NCBI GenBank assembly: GCA_937919165.1
Contig: CALFPO010000007.1
Location: forward strand, 1 to 38,954
DNA length: 38,954 nt
Source: an uncultured Bacillota bacterium
GTDB taxonomy: Bacteria; Bacillota_I; Bacilli_A; Erysipelotrichales; Erysipelotrichaceae
Direction: 5' to 3'
Made by a program: the position numbers and the translations under genes. A model generated the notes under the pieces. That model did no database searches, was not told where the DNA came from, and worked only from the letters and a program-made list of their open reading frames with translations. The number at the start of each line of letters is the position of its first letter. Position 1 is the stretch's first letter. Below are positions 8,946 to 16,449 of this stretch, in pieces.

Positions 8946-10181
8946 GTGAGACTTAAAGAGAACCTTATTATGATTGCCATACTTCTTGGTCTTCTGCTCT
9001 CGACATGCGTTGGCATCGTCTACAAAAGCAGCAAGGACGCCAAACTTGCGCAAGAGGCATCCATAGAAGCTGAAAGGGAAGCCCAAGCCTTGGCTGAAGC
9101 CATATATGTTCCAGACTATTCCAATGAAGTAACTGACTATTGGGATGTGAAACAGGAAGTCATGGATACAATCGTAAGATATGTGAACATATACTACAAG
9201 AACATGTCAACCTTGACTTTCAGAAACTGCAAGGAAATCTTTGCCGATGAGCTGATGGCCGAAATTTCGAATAAAGCCAATATGCTTCTGGTCGAGACAA
9301 GAAAGCTCTATGACTTTGATTTCAGGTTCGATAAGGGCTATTTCGATATATACGTCACCGATTACTGGACAAGTGGAGACGAGTATCATGTCTCATTCCT
9401 GGAAGATGACCATTTCTTCTTCAATTATCTTGGCGGCATCGAATCGATTGCCATGGATGTCGAGAACAGTTTCACCATCATCGAAAAGAATGGCAAGTAT
9501 CTCATAAACGATGTCGAGAAGGTTCAGGGCTACTATTCGTTATTTGAGGACACATACTCAACCGATGAGCTTGATGTCCTATATGAGCGTTATCTTGATC
9601 AGCTCAAGGATGAAATTGCTTATGAGAAAGAACAGAGTATGATAGCCAGCCAGAACAGCTACATCTCTACCAAGACCTTCACCAAGCCATATGATCGCAC
9701 CAAGGCTGTTGCCTATCTTGATAGATACTATCATGACAGAAACAGCGAATGGAACGATTTCGATGATGAAGGCGGTAACTGCCAGAACTTTGCTTCACAG
9801 GCACTTCTGGAAGGAAACATTCCGATGGACAGCTATGGCGAATACCAATGGAAGTACTATGGCTATGAGCTGAATGAAGATAATGTAAAGGAAGGACGTT
9901 CCAAGTCATGGATAAATGTCCCATTCTTCTATGAATATGCTCTGCATAATGAGGGAGCTGGAATGGTGGCGGAAGTCGGCGTCAATCTCTTCTATAGCGA
10001 ACCTGGAGACATCATTCAGGTTGGATATGATGGAGAATATGTCCATACGACCATGGTGTCAAGGATAGTGGATGGCCATATCCTGGTAGATTCCAACAGC
10101 AATGACCTCAAGGACTATCCGATAGATGCCTATGTCTATCCAAACCGTGTATTGATAAAGATCCTAGGATACAATTCCTAG
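8946..10181 (+). CDS. Membrane-anchored Amidase_6 (CHAP/NlpC-like) protein
   Basis: A 411-residue protein with an N-terminal signal anchor (about residues 6-26), an alanine/glutamate-rich linker, a mixed domain to about residue 235 and a C-terminal Amidase_6 (putative amidase, PF12671-like) domain. The domain shows an AVAYLDRYYHDRNSEWNDF strand region, the Cys motif GGNCQNFASQ (C279), EYVHTTMV with H367, and LVDSNSND, consistent with a papain-fold Cys-His-Asn/Asp site. The family is thought to cleave peptide or amide bonds at the cell surface. The start is uncertain: TATAAT at 8934-8939 predicts transcription at about 8946, so GTG 8946 would be leaderless, while ATG 8970 is preceded by AAAGAGA. 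The gene ends inside a bidirectional terminator shared with the opposite operon. Confidence 0.85.
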   Translation: MRLKENLIMIAILLGLLLSTCVGIVYKSSKDAKLAQEASIEAEREAQALAEAIYVPDYSNEVTDYWDVKQEVMDTIVRYVNIYYKNMSTLTFRNCKEIFADELMAEISNKANMLLVETRKLYDFDFRFDKGYFDIYVTDYWTSGDEYHVSFLEDDHFFFNYLGGIESIAMDVENSFTIIEKNGKYLINDVEKVQGYYSLFEDTYSTDELDVLYERYLDQLKDEIAYEKEQSMIASQNSYISTKTFTKPYDRTKAVAYLDRYYHDRNSEWNDFDDEGGNCQNFASQALLEGNIPMDSYGEYQWKYYGYELNEDNVKEGRSKSWINVPFFYEYALHNEGAGMVAEVGVNLFYSEPGDIIQVGYDGEYVHTTMVSRIVDGHILVDSNSNDLKDYPIDAYVYPNRVLIKILGYNS

Positions 10182-10190
10182 GATCTTTTT
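10158..10190. terminator. Bidirectional terminator between convergent genes
   Basis: A perfect 12-bp stem, AAGATCCTAGGA (10158-10169) with TCCTAGGATCTT (10176-10187), loop TACAAT, followed by further T residues. It overlaps the stop codon of the amidase gene and abuts the stop codon of the minus-strand surface protein gene, so it can serve both. Confidence 0.85.
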
Positions 10191-11814
10191 AGCTATACCA
10201 CGATGGAGCACTCGTACCGCTTCTAAGTCCGGCTCTTCCGCCAAATGCTTCACTATAATTGCATGATGGATTGATGATCCAATTATCGAAACAGGTCAGA
10301 TCAAGATAATATCCCGCGTAGAAAGCATAGGACATATCTAGGATTCTAGAGACATCCCACAATTCATAGCCGGTGCTAGATAGATTGCTGCACTTGTAGA
10401 ACATATAGCTGATATCAAGAAGCGATGAAGTCTTAAGGTTACTTAGACCATAGATACTCTGCAATGATGATCTTACGCCTGTCTTGTCGATACTAAACAT
10501 CATTGACGCATCGGCGAGATTTCCTGTGTCCCAAGAGCTTATATCAAGGCTCTGCAGACTGCTGCAGTTTTTGAACATACCCGACATATTGACCACATTC
10601 GAGACATCCCAATCGCAGAGATTCATGCTTGAAGGAACAACGGCATTGTCGAACATATGGGAAAGATCATTTGCCTTGTCTGATACATTCCAGTTTTGGA
10701 CATCTCCAAGCGATAATAGGCCTGCTCCTTCAAACATGCTGGAGAAGCTGATGTTCGCTTCTACATCCCAAGATGATATATCTCCTATATCTTCTAGCAT
10801 TCCGCAATAGTAGAATAGCCTAGACATATCATTGCAGCTAGAGGTATCCCAACCCGAGATATCTCCAATATCATTTAAACTATCGCATCCCTCAAACATG
10901 CCTGAAATATCATGGACATTTGCGATGCTCCATGAACTGAGATCTCCAGGCGATACAAGCTCGTCCATGAAATAGCACATCATCGACATGTCGTTGCATC
11001 TATCTGTCTGCCACAATGACAGATCAAGATATTCGATGCTTTCGCAAGACTTGAACATCTTCGACATATCTTCACACGATGATGCATCAAGACCTGCGAT
11101 GCCGTTTATTGAACTCAAACGAGTGCAATTCTCGAACAGGGAAGAGGCATAAGCCATCTGACCAGAATCTACAGCATTCAAGAAATCCACAGTTTCAAGA
11201 TTTCTTAGATCCTTGAAGGCCATCGACATATCATCATTGAATACGACTTTGTTATCGTCGCATGTCGCGATTATGACATCATGTCCATATACATGAAGTA
11301 CAACGCTTCCATCTTGAGCCATAGATACATCACAATATGGCTCTATGTTTGGATATCCTTTCGTGAATGTAATGGTTCTAGGATCGAGTTCTGAAAGAAC
11401 CTGATTGAGGCTTTGACCATCAATGATGACATATGATGGCTCTTGCCTGTGTAAGGAAACAGACAGACCGATATGTCCATGCCAATCGCCTGCAGGCATG
11501 CCTTCAATATCGACTGTTATGGTATGGCGGGAATTATCGCCTTGGGTAATCTCTAGATGATTGTTGCTTAGACCTCCATAGATATCGTTCTTTCCATATG
11601 CATCTTCCATGATGAAGGAATCATCGAAATCGATATGCAACGTTTCGTTAGCTGATAGATTATTGATGATTTCTATATCGAAAGAACCTTCACTTGGATC
11701 AATGTGTGAAGGTATCTCGATGGTATATGATTCTTCGCAAGAAGATTGCGTGAAGTAAAAAGGGTTTATGAAACAGTTTATGAGTAAGAGTGACGTAATA
11801 ATTATGTTTTTCAT
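10189..11814 (-). CDS. Secreted BspA-type (DUF285) leucine-rich repeat protein
   Basis: A 541-residue exported protein. Residues 1 to about 27 form a signal peptide. Residues about 28-130 form a beta-rich domain that starts SYTIEIPSHIDPSEGSFDI and ends PAGDWHGHIGLSVSL; the same domain makes up the two genes upstream. The remaining 400 residues are about ten copies of the 25-residue DUF285 repeat, typified by MFKNCSSLQSLDISSWDTG. Such repeats form solenoids in surface adhesins of Firmicutes and Bacteroidetes. There is no LPXTG or other sorting signal at the C-terminus (SAPSWYS), so attachment may depend on the N-terminal domain or a partner. The ATG directly follows the TGA of the preceding gene, which implies translational coupling, and AGGAAGA lies upstream. 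Confidence 0.85.
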   Translation of the reverse strand: MKNIIITSLLLINCFINPFYFTQSSCEESYTIEIPSHIDPSEGSFDIEIINNLSANETLHIDFDDSFIMEDAYGKNDIYGGLSNNHLEITQGDNSRHTITVDIEGMPAGDWHGHIGLSVSLHRQEPSYVIIDGQSLNQVLSELDPRTITFTKGYPNIEPYCDVSMAQDGSVVLHVYGHDVIIATCDDNKVVFNDDMSMAFKDLRNLETVDFLNAVDSGQMAYASSLFENCTRLSSINGIAGLDASSCEDMSKMFKSCESIEYLDLSLWQTDRCNDMSMMCYFMDELVSPGDLSSWSIANVHDISGMFEGCDSLNDIGDISGWDTSSCNDMSRLFYYCGMLEDIGDISSWDVEANISFSSMFEGAGLLSLGDVQNWNVSDKANDLSHMFDNAVVPSSMNLCDWDVSNVVNMSGMFKNCSSLQSLDISSWDTGNLADASMMFSIDKTGVRSSLQSIYGLSNLKTSSLLDISYMFYKCSNLSSTGYELWDVSRILDMSYAFYAGYYLDLTCFDNWIINPSCNYSEAFGGRAGLRSGTSAPSWYS

Positions 11815-12213
11815 TCAATCTTCCTGCAAAGAGATCACCAGGTTAAGGGTTCCGTGCCATTCTCCAGCACTCAATTCATCATGGACTATGTCTATTTTGC
11901 CAGTAGCTCCTTCTGCTATCTCTTGACAAGAAAAGGAACTCTTTTCATTGCGAATCGTTGGCGCAACAGCCTTTGTACCGCTTGATAGCACAAGATCAGA
12001 TATGTCGACTACGATAGATGTTCCGTTATAGATATCTCCTTCAAGATGATAATCAAAGGATGTGGTACGATCCGTGACATCTAGCCTTGATGGCAAGGTC
12101 AATGTGTAGCTTGGTGGCTGATGGTGGGATATATCAATGAAGTATTCACCATCATAGCTTATCGTGCTAGCTGTTGCAGCAAGCAGCAGCGCAGTGTATA
12201 TCAATCTTTTCAT
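11815..12213 (-). CDS. Small secreted single-domain protein, paralogue of its neighbours
   Basis: 132 residues: a signal peptide (MKRLIYTALLLAATAS) followed by one beta-rich domain. SYTLTLPSRLDVTDRTTSFD and the closing SAGEWHGTLNLVISL align with the N-terminal domain of the DUF285 protein downstream and with the 154-aa protein upstream. It has no known catalytic motif and is best seen as a free-standing copy of a surface-protein domain. No good Shine-Dalgarno precedes the ATG. Instead a 7-bp hairpin sits just upstream, so its expression may depend on read-through or RNA processing. It is the third gene in a four-gene minus-strand operon. Confidence 0.75.
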   Translation of the reverse strand: MKRLIYTALLLAATASTISYDGEYFIDISHHQPPSYTLTLPSRLDVTDRTTSFDYHLEGDIYNGTSIVVDISDLVLSSGTKAVAPTIRNEKSSFSCQEIAEGATGKIDIVHDELSAGEWHGTLNLVISLQED

Positions 12214-12221
12214 ATATATTA

Positions 12222-12242
12222 ATCAGGGATGCAGGCCCTGAT
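12222..12242 (-). terminator. Intra-operon hairpin (attenuator-like)
   Basis: ATCAGGG (12222-12228) pairs with CCCTGAT (12236-12242) across a 7-nt loop, immediately after the stop codon of the 154-aa gene. On the minus strand it is followed only by TTAATATAT, so it is a weak terminator at best and more likely a partial stop or an mRNA-stabilising 3' end. Confidence 0.45.
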
Positions 12243-12245
12243 TTT

Positions 12246-12710
12246 CTATGACAATTCGATGACTAGCGGCAGATCTGCGGTGTATGAACCAGCAGTGATT
12301 GCCTCATGGCTTACATTGAACTGTGCGCATGTCAGATCATCGAATTCGGCAGGCAGTTCATCAAAGCCGAAGCTGTTGCCTGTGACATTGATGGTCAGCG
12401 GAATCAATGATTTGGCGGTTCCATTTCCATCATCCAGATTGATGGTTTCGCTGTCATCGTAGCCGATGGTCAAAGTTTCATCTGATGCGATATCGCCCAT
12501 GACATAGACATTGAAGTCCTTGCTGGTAGGCGTAACATCGACACGGGTAGGGAACTTGACCGCATAGCTTGATGTTACATTGGCGTATAGTTCGACTATT
12601 CCTTCTTCCGGATTGTTTTCTAGAGTCGTATTTCCTTCTTCAGCTAGAATGCCCATAGGCATGACAAACATCATCAGACATGCGATAAGCGCAGTCAATA
12701 CTTTCTTCAT
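12246..12710 (-). CDS. Secreted single-domain protein of the envelope operon
   Basis: 154 residues: a signal peptide (about residues 1-23, ending MGILAEE), a short acidic linker and one beta-rich domain running from SSYAVKFPTRVDVTPTSKDF to ITAGSYTADLPLVIELS. The pattern YxVxxPxxxDV...G(D/N)I...AGxxxxxLxLxIxL is the one shared with the next two genes. GGAGAG about 7 nt upstream of the ATG is a good ribosome binding site and overlaps the stop of the preceding gene. It is probably a structural cell-surface protein. I do not know a named family for the domain. Confidence 0.75.
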   Translation of the reverse strand: MKKVLTALIACLMMFVMPMGILAEEGNTTLENNPEEGIVELYANVTSSYAVKFPTRVDVTPTSKDFNVYVMGDIASDETLTIGYDDSETINLDDGNGTAKSLIPLTINVTGNSFGFDELPAEFDDLTCAQFNVSHEAITAGSYTADLPLVIELS

Positions 12711-12723
12711 CTTTTTCTCTCCT

Positions 12724-13224
12724 TCATTTTCTTATAAGAATATCCTGCTTCTGCTGTATGCCGGACCATAGAACTTCCTTGCTTGTCATATCATATGTCG
12801 ATATGGAATATGTCAGAGTATGCTGACCTGCATTCAGACAACTGTAGACATCGAAGCGTTCCATCATTCCCGGCTCAACAAGATCGCTTTCATAAAGGAT
12901 ATTGTTATCGTAGATTACTTCAAAGCTCATATATACGTCATTGTTTTCTTTGTTCTGCAGATATAGGTAGGGATAGTCCTTATCTATCTCCAATAGGCCA
13001 TATCCGATAAGTTCGGTATATCCCTCTTCCTTTGTTTCTCTTATGGGAATATCTGTCTTTGTCTGACTATCGGATATCTTCTTTTCGTTTAGAATATCGC
13101 AGCCATTTCTTGTTGCACGGATATCAAGGAATATCATCAATAGGGTAATGAGCAGCAATATGATCTGAACTATAATCAGGATATTTTGTATCTTTTCTTT
13201 CTTTTCGTCTCTTCTTTTTTCCAT
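12724..13224 (-). CDS. Membrane-anchored extracellular protein, first gene of envelope operon
   Basis: 166 residues: a short, highly basic cytoplasmic tail (MEKRRDEKKEKIQ), one membrane helix (about residues 15-37), a linker, and an extracellular domain with strands such as YLYLQNKENNDVYMSFEV, NILYESDLVEPG and GQHTLTYSISTYD. The start is set by AAGGGAG 6 nt upstream of ATG 13224. A TTG six bases further upstream lies in the spacer and is not the start. The C-terminal half resembles small anchored proteins found beside surface adhesins. The gene is divergent from the MarR gene with about 140 nt between them, so the MarR protein may regulate this operon. Confidence 0.7.
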   Translation of the reverse strand: MEKRRDEKKEKIQNILIIVQIILLLITLLMIFLDIRATRNGCDILNEKKISDSQTKTDIPIRETKEEGYTELIGYGLLEIDKDYPYLYLQNKENNDVYMSFEVIYDNNILYESDLVEPGMMERFDVYSCLNAGQHTLTYSISTYDMTSKEVLWSGIQQKQDILIRK

Positions 13225-13295
13225 TTTCAACTCCCTTCTGACTAATAATTCGCGTTATTTTGTGCGATTCCTCAAAAAAAAGTATAAAAAAAGTG

Positions 13296-13347
13296 TTTAG
13301 GTACCTTTACAAATAGAAAATAATATTATAATATTTAGGTGCCTAAA
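13296..13347. promoter_or_regulatory. MarR promoter with two operator palindromes
   Basis: TTTAGGTGCCTAAA (13334-13347) is a near-perfect palindrome just upstream of the ribosome binding site. A second copy, TTTAGGTACCTTTA (13296-13309), lies with its centre 38 bp upstream. TATAAT (13327-13332) sits between them and TTTACA (13306-13311) overlaps the first box. This is the arrangement expected for autorepression by the MarR protein encoded next. The boxes also lie in the shared intergenic region with the envelope operon. Confidence 0.7.
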
Positions 13348-13364
13348 CAAAGGAGGAAACAAAT

Positions 13365-13955
13365 ATGAGTGAAAAATTAAATGAACAGGTAACCAAAGAA
13401 TTGCTTCTATGTTCAAGATTTCTGAGCCATAGACATGGCCATCACAGAGGTCAGGAACAAATTCTAAAACTGATGAAGGATAGAGAGACATTGTCGCAGA
13501 AAGAACTGCAGGAAGAACTGTCAGTAAGACCAGGCTCAATATCTGAAATCATCACCAAGATGGAACATCGCGGTCTGATCGAAAGAACAAGGTCGGAAGA
13601 TGATTCCCGTGCTGTGATCCTTAAGCTTACAGAAGAGGGAAAGGATGCTGCAGCAAACATGATGGAACCAGAAGACATCTATTCTAGCTTGAATGAAGAA
13701 GAACTTCAGAGTCTGAAGGAAATACTTACCAAGCTGAACAATGACTGGATCAGAAGGGAACCAATCCATCGTGGCGAAAGACATTGCCATGAAGGAGGAA
13801 GATGTGGCGGTCCACATCGCCATGAAGAATGTGGGAACGGTCCTAGACCTTGCGGAGGAAGAGGACCTGGCATGTGCGGAGGACATGGCCAGGGCATGCA
13901 TGGCGGACATGGCCCAGGTATGGGCGGTCCCCGTCATCATCATCACGAATTCTAG
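13365..13955 (+). CDS. MarR-family regulator with His/Cys/Gly-rich C-terminal tail
   Basis: 196 residues. Residues 30-125 form a MarR winged helix-turn-helix: LSQKELQEELSVRPGSISEI is the helix-turn-helix and RTRSEDDSRAVILKLTEEG is the wing. MarR proteins bind palindromic operators as dimers and release on ligand binding. Unusually, residues 135-196 are a low-complexity tail with 12 His, 5 Cys and many Gly, ending HHHHEF; the N-terminus also has HRHGHH (residues 22-27). Both suggest metal binding, though this is inference. Two 14-bp palindromes upstream suggest autoregulation. GGAGG precedes the start. No transporter gene follows; the nearest candidate target is the divergent envelope operon. 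Confidence 0.88.
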   Translation: MSEKLNEQVTKELLLCSRFLSHRHGHHRGQEQILKLMKDRETLSQKELQEELSVRPGSISEIITKMEHRGLIERTRSEDDSRAVILKLTEEGKDAAANMMEPEDIYSSLNEEELQSLKEILTKLNNDWIRREPIHRGERHCHEGGRCGGPHRHEECGNGPRPCGGRGPGMCGGHGQGMHGGHGPGMGGPRHHHHEF

Positions 13956-13964
13956 TCTGAAATT

Positions 13965-13986
13965 GAGGAGCTAAGCTCCTCTTTTT
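13965..13986 (+). terminator. Terminator of the MarR gene
   Basis: GAGGAG (13965-13970), loop CTAAG, CTCCTC (13976-13981), then TTTTT. Short but GC-rich stem. Confidence 0.75.
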
Positions 13987-14034
13987 CGTTTGTTTAAGTC
14001 GTAATTACGATATTGGAAAAATGTTCATATTTTG

Positions 14035-14063
14035 TTGACTAAGTAATAACCATATGGTAATAT
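14035..14063 (+). promoter_or_regulatory. tRNA operon promoter
   Basis: TTGACT (14035-14040), exactly 17 nt, then TAATAT (14058-14063) preceded by an extended TGG. This is the strongest promoter match in this part of the window and predicts transcription about 14 nt before tRNA-Val. Confidence 0.75.
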
Positions 14064-14083
14064 GAATAAGCAATAAAAGAAGT

Positions 14084-14159
14084 GGAGGCTTAGCTCAGTT
14101 GGGAGAGCACCTGCCTTACAAGCAGGGGGTCACAGGTTCGAGCCCTGTAGCCTCCACCA
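14084..14159 (+). tRNA. tRNA-Val (TAC)
   Basis: A 76-nt cloverleaf with CCA encoded. The acceptor arm GGAGGCT pairs with AGCCTCC. The D-arm is GCTC...GAGC. The anticodon stem CCTGC/GCAGG holds loop CTTACAA with anticodon TAC, and the T-arm has GGTTCGAGCC. It is separated from the next tRNA by 7 nt and shares its promoter. Confidence 0.97.
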
Positions 14160-14166
14160 TTTATTT

Positions 14167-14242
14167 GCCAACTTAGCGCAATAGGTAGAGCAACTGATTT
14201 GTAATCAGTAGGTTACGGGTTCAATTCCTGTAGTTGGCACCA
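14167..14242 (+). tRNA. tRNA-Thr (TGT)
   Basis: A 76-nt cloverleaf with encoded CCA. Acceptor GCCAACT pairs with AGTTGGC. The anticodon stem ACTGA/TCAGT encloses TTTGTAA with anticodon TGT. The T-arm has GGTTCAATTCC. Its last bases and downstream terminator are duplicated 7.8 kb away, marking it as the likely insertion point of the following islet. Confidence 0.97.
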
Positions 14243-14280
14243 GATGATAACAAATAGCCCAGAGATGGGCTTTTTTTGTG
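14237..14280 (+). repeat. Left copy of islet-flanking direct repeat, with tRNA terminator
   Basis: The 36 bases 14241-14276 are identical to 22023-22058. Extending to 14237-14280 versus 22019-22062 gives 42 matches in 44 positions. The repeat begins in the last bases of tRNA-Thr and contains a complete terminator: AGCCCA (14256-14261), loop GAGA, TGGGCT (14266-14271) and seven T residues. This layout is expected of an att-like site at a tRNA 3' end. Confidence 0.9.
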
Positions 14281-14414
14281 TTTTTCATTTTTGAAAAAAC
14301 ACTATGATAAAAGAATAAATACTTCATTTATGAACCAAGTAAATGATTTGTGACCAGTGTTTTTCTAGAATCCATGTTAATTGAAATTTGCTGTTCTATT
14401 TGTAAAATGAAATT
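14281..14414 (+). promoter_or_regulatory. Leader of the PRD regulator gene with nested inverted repeats
   Basis: Within this AT-rich stretch AAAAACACT (14295-14303) is complementary to AGTGTTTTT (14356-14364). Nested inside is TCATTTA (14324-14330) with TAAATGA (14340-14346). TTGAAA at 14291-14296 is a possible -35 box, but no good -10 is correctly spaced. No clear Shine-Dalgarno precedes the ATG at 14415. The repeats could be protein-binding sites or an RNA fold controlling the regulator. Confidence 0.4.
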
Positions 14415-16349
14415 ATGATATTGAACAATAGACAAACAGCAATTCTTTATGAACTGATAGATTCAAACGACTATCTTTCTTATTCGTATCTATGTAATAG
14501 ATTCATGGTAATAGAGAAAACGATAAGAATAGATATAAGAAAATTAAACGACTTTTTGAGCCAATATGATATACAGATTTTACTAAAAAAAGGAAATGGG
14601 TTTTTCCTAAAGTGTACTCCTGAAAAACGAGATAAATTGATGGCCAATTTTGATTATAGGTATAAGGATTCCTCCGAGGTTCACAGTTCATATCATAAGA
14701 ATGATTTGTCTATTATTTACTACTTATCAAAAGGACCGATCAAGGAAGAAAAACTTGCAGAGAAGTTGAATGTCAGCGTTTCGCTTATAACGAAAGCTCT
14801 TAAAGAGATCAGAAATAAAATCAAAGAATATAATTTGACCTTGACATCTAAGCCTTACAAGGGATTGATGTTAGAGGGGAATGAGATTAATATACGCAAT
14901 TACATAATAGATTCTGTTTCATTCGTAATGCCTGGAGACATTAAGTTTCTCTTCAACGATAATGCAAAAACGTTCAATGTAAGTGAAGACTTGGTAAATG
15001 ACCTAAAACAGATTTTATACAGCTCAATAAGGACATATAAAATAAACATTTCTCACCAAGGCATAAGTGTAATAATCCTGGCAATTGTTTTCTCTCTGCT
15101 CAGAACGGATGAAAATTTTGATGTGGAGTTCAGTGAACAACAGAAAGAGCTAATAAACAGTTTTATCTATTTCGACAAATACAACAGCTTCATTGATGAA
15201 ATCGAGAAAAAGACGTATAAGACAATCAATAGCAATGATAGATATTTCATCATATCCTATGCTATGCTGCTAAATGACTACAACGAAACGGCTGTTGATA
15301 GAAAGTATCTCAATGGTGCGGATAGATATGCTAATGAATTGATGAATGTATTTGATGAATATAAAATATGCGATTCAAATGAACTTCCCGTCTTTAAAAC
15401 GCAACTGCGTGGAATAATTGAAAACGTGTTAATTAGGAAACAACTGGGCTTTGTAGAAACATATTTTAACAATGGTTTGAGAACTGCTTTGATAAACTCT
15501 TCGTTGTCAATGATAATAGGCATATTTATTTATAACAGGCTTGAAAAAAATATCGAATATAAACCTGGCGATTATATATTACTGACCATAGTACATTCCG
15601 TTTATTATCAGATAAGAGATATCGTACGTACAAAGAAACTTTGCAATATTGCTGTCTTTTCGCCGATGTATACGGCGGAAGGCTTTACCGTAGCTGACAG
15701 AATCGAATATCATTGTGGGCGGTTCATAAATAGGGTTGACGTAATAAACAGTACGGATCTTGTCACGAGGAATGTAAATGACTATGATTTGTTCGTATAT
15801 TTTGGAGATTATGAACCTGACAATTCAGAGATTACTATTGATAAACAAAAAGTTAGTTACTATTTCAGCAACAAAGACAGGAACGAACTATATGACAGGC
15901 TGTGCCTAATGACCAGATTCTACAAGAACTGCTTTGGAAGCTTGAGAAAAGAAGACATAATCGAGAATAATAACGAGGTGTCTGGACTGTATTCCGTTGT
16001 TCAGTATGTAAAGAGACTATGTAAGGATGATGAACTCTTGCTCGAGCAATTGGAACAGACTCCACTGACAAGTCTTCTAGTGTATAAAGATACGTTTAAT
16101 ATCATACTATTTACAGATAGAAACGATCTAAAGACAACAAAGCTTATTAAATTGAATAAGCCGATAAAGTATAATGACCAAAGCATCTTGAGAGTGATGA
16201 TAAATATCATTAATAGTAGCAATAGCGCAATTAATATAAAGACTATAGAAAATGTTATTAGAAAGATGAGCGAGCACATAACATACAATATTGAGAATGT
16301 TGATCTAAATGACGATTTGTTTAGATACTATATAAAAGATGCTATGTAA
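14415..16349 (+). CDS. PRD-domain transcriptional regulator of the islet PTS
   Basis: A 644-residue multidomain regulator of the BglG/MtlR/LicR-like class. The N-terminus has a DeoR-type helix-turn-helix (residues about 5-45, AILYELIDSNDYLSYSYLC and IRIDIRKLNDFL). A second helix-turn-helix lies at about residues 105-130 (KEEKLAEKLNVSVSLITKAL). The middle (about 190-400) is long and helical, like two PTS regulation domains, with H216 in KINISHQGISV as a candidate phosphorylation site. Residues about 410-500 resemble a IIB-like fold (CNIAVFSPMYTAEG) without an obvious active-site Cys. Such proteins sense PTS phosphorylation and activate the adjacent PTS genes. Because the N-terminus is helix-turn-helix rather than a CAT RNA-binding domain, it should bind DNA. 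It directly precedes the PTS genes. Confidence 0.8.
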   Translation: MILNNRQTAILYELIDSNDYLSYSYLCNRFMVIEKTIRIDIRKLNDFLSQYDIQILLKKGNGFFLKCTPEKRDKLMANFDYRYKDSSEVHSSYHKNDLSIIYYLSKGPIKEEKLAEKLNVSVSLITKALKEIRNKIKEYNLTLTSKPYKGLMLEGNEINIRNYIIDSVSFVMPGDIKFLFNDNAKTFNVSEDLVNDLKQILYSSIRTYKINISHQGISVIILAIVFSLLRTDENFDVEFSEQQKELINSFIYFDKYNSFIDEIEKKTYKTINSNDRYFIISYAMLLNDYNETAVDRKYLNGADRYANELMNVFDEYKICDSNELPVFKTQLRGIIENVLIRKQLGFVETYFNNGLRTALINSSLSMIIGIFIYNRLEKNIEYKPGDYILLTIVHSVYYQIRDIVRTKKLCNIAVFSPMYTAEGFTVADRIEYHCGRFINRVDVINSTDLVTRNVNDYDLFVYFGDYEPDNSEITIDKQKVSYYFSNKDRNELYDRLCLMTRFYKNCFGSLRKEDIIENNNEVSGLYSVVQYVKRLCKDDELLLEQLEQTPLTSLLVYKDTFNIILFTDRNDLKTTKLIKLNKPIKYNDQSILRVMINIINSSNSAINIKTIENVIRKMSEHITYNIENVDLNDDLFRYYIKDAM

Positions 16350-16402
16350 AAAAGTCCTATTGAACCGGTAGTTTTTGAAGAGGAGTCTCTGAGGCTGAAT
16401 AA

Positions 16403-16442
16403 TATAATTTTGTTAAACAATCATATGTTAAACAAAGGAGGG
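16403..16442 (+). promoter_or_regulatory. PTS promoter region with TGTTAAACAA tandem boxes
   Basis: TATAAT lies at 16403-16408 but lacks a spaced -35 box, which is typical of an activator-dependent promoter. Immediately downstream the 10-mer TGTTAAACAA occurs twice, at 16411-16420 and 16426-16435, with a 15-bp period. A strong AAAGGAGGGG ribosome binding site overlaps the end of the second box. The boxes sit where a repressor would block, or where an RNA or protein switch could act. Confidence 0.5.
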
Positions 16443-16449
16443 GACTAAT

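Noticed and set aside
13536..13946. Long open frames antisense to the MarR gene.
   Set aside because: They mirror the His/Gly-rich codons of the sense gene and have no ribosome binding site.
16359..16376. Possible CcpA cre site near TTGAACCGGTAGTT before the islet PTS.
   Set aside because: It lacks the TGNAANCG first half by one base and the second half is poor; too weak to list.
16411..16436. TTGTTAAACAA...TTAAACAA as a Rex site.
   Set aside because: The half sites are 11 nt apart rather than 4 and are better described as a direct repeat.
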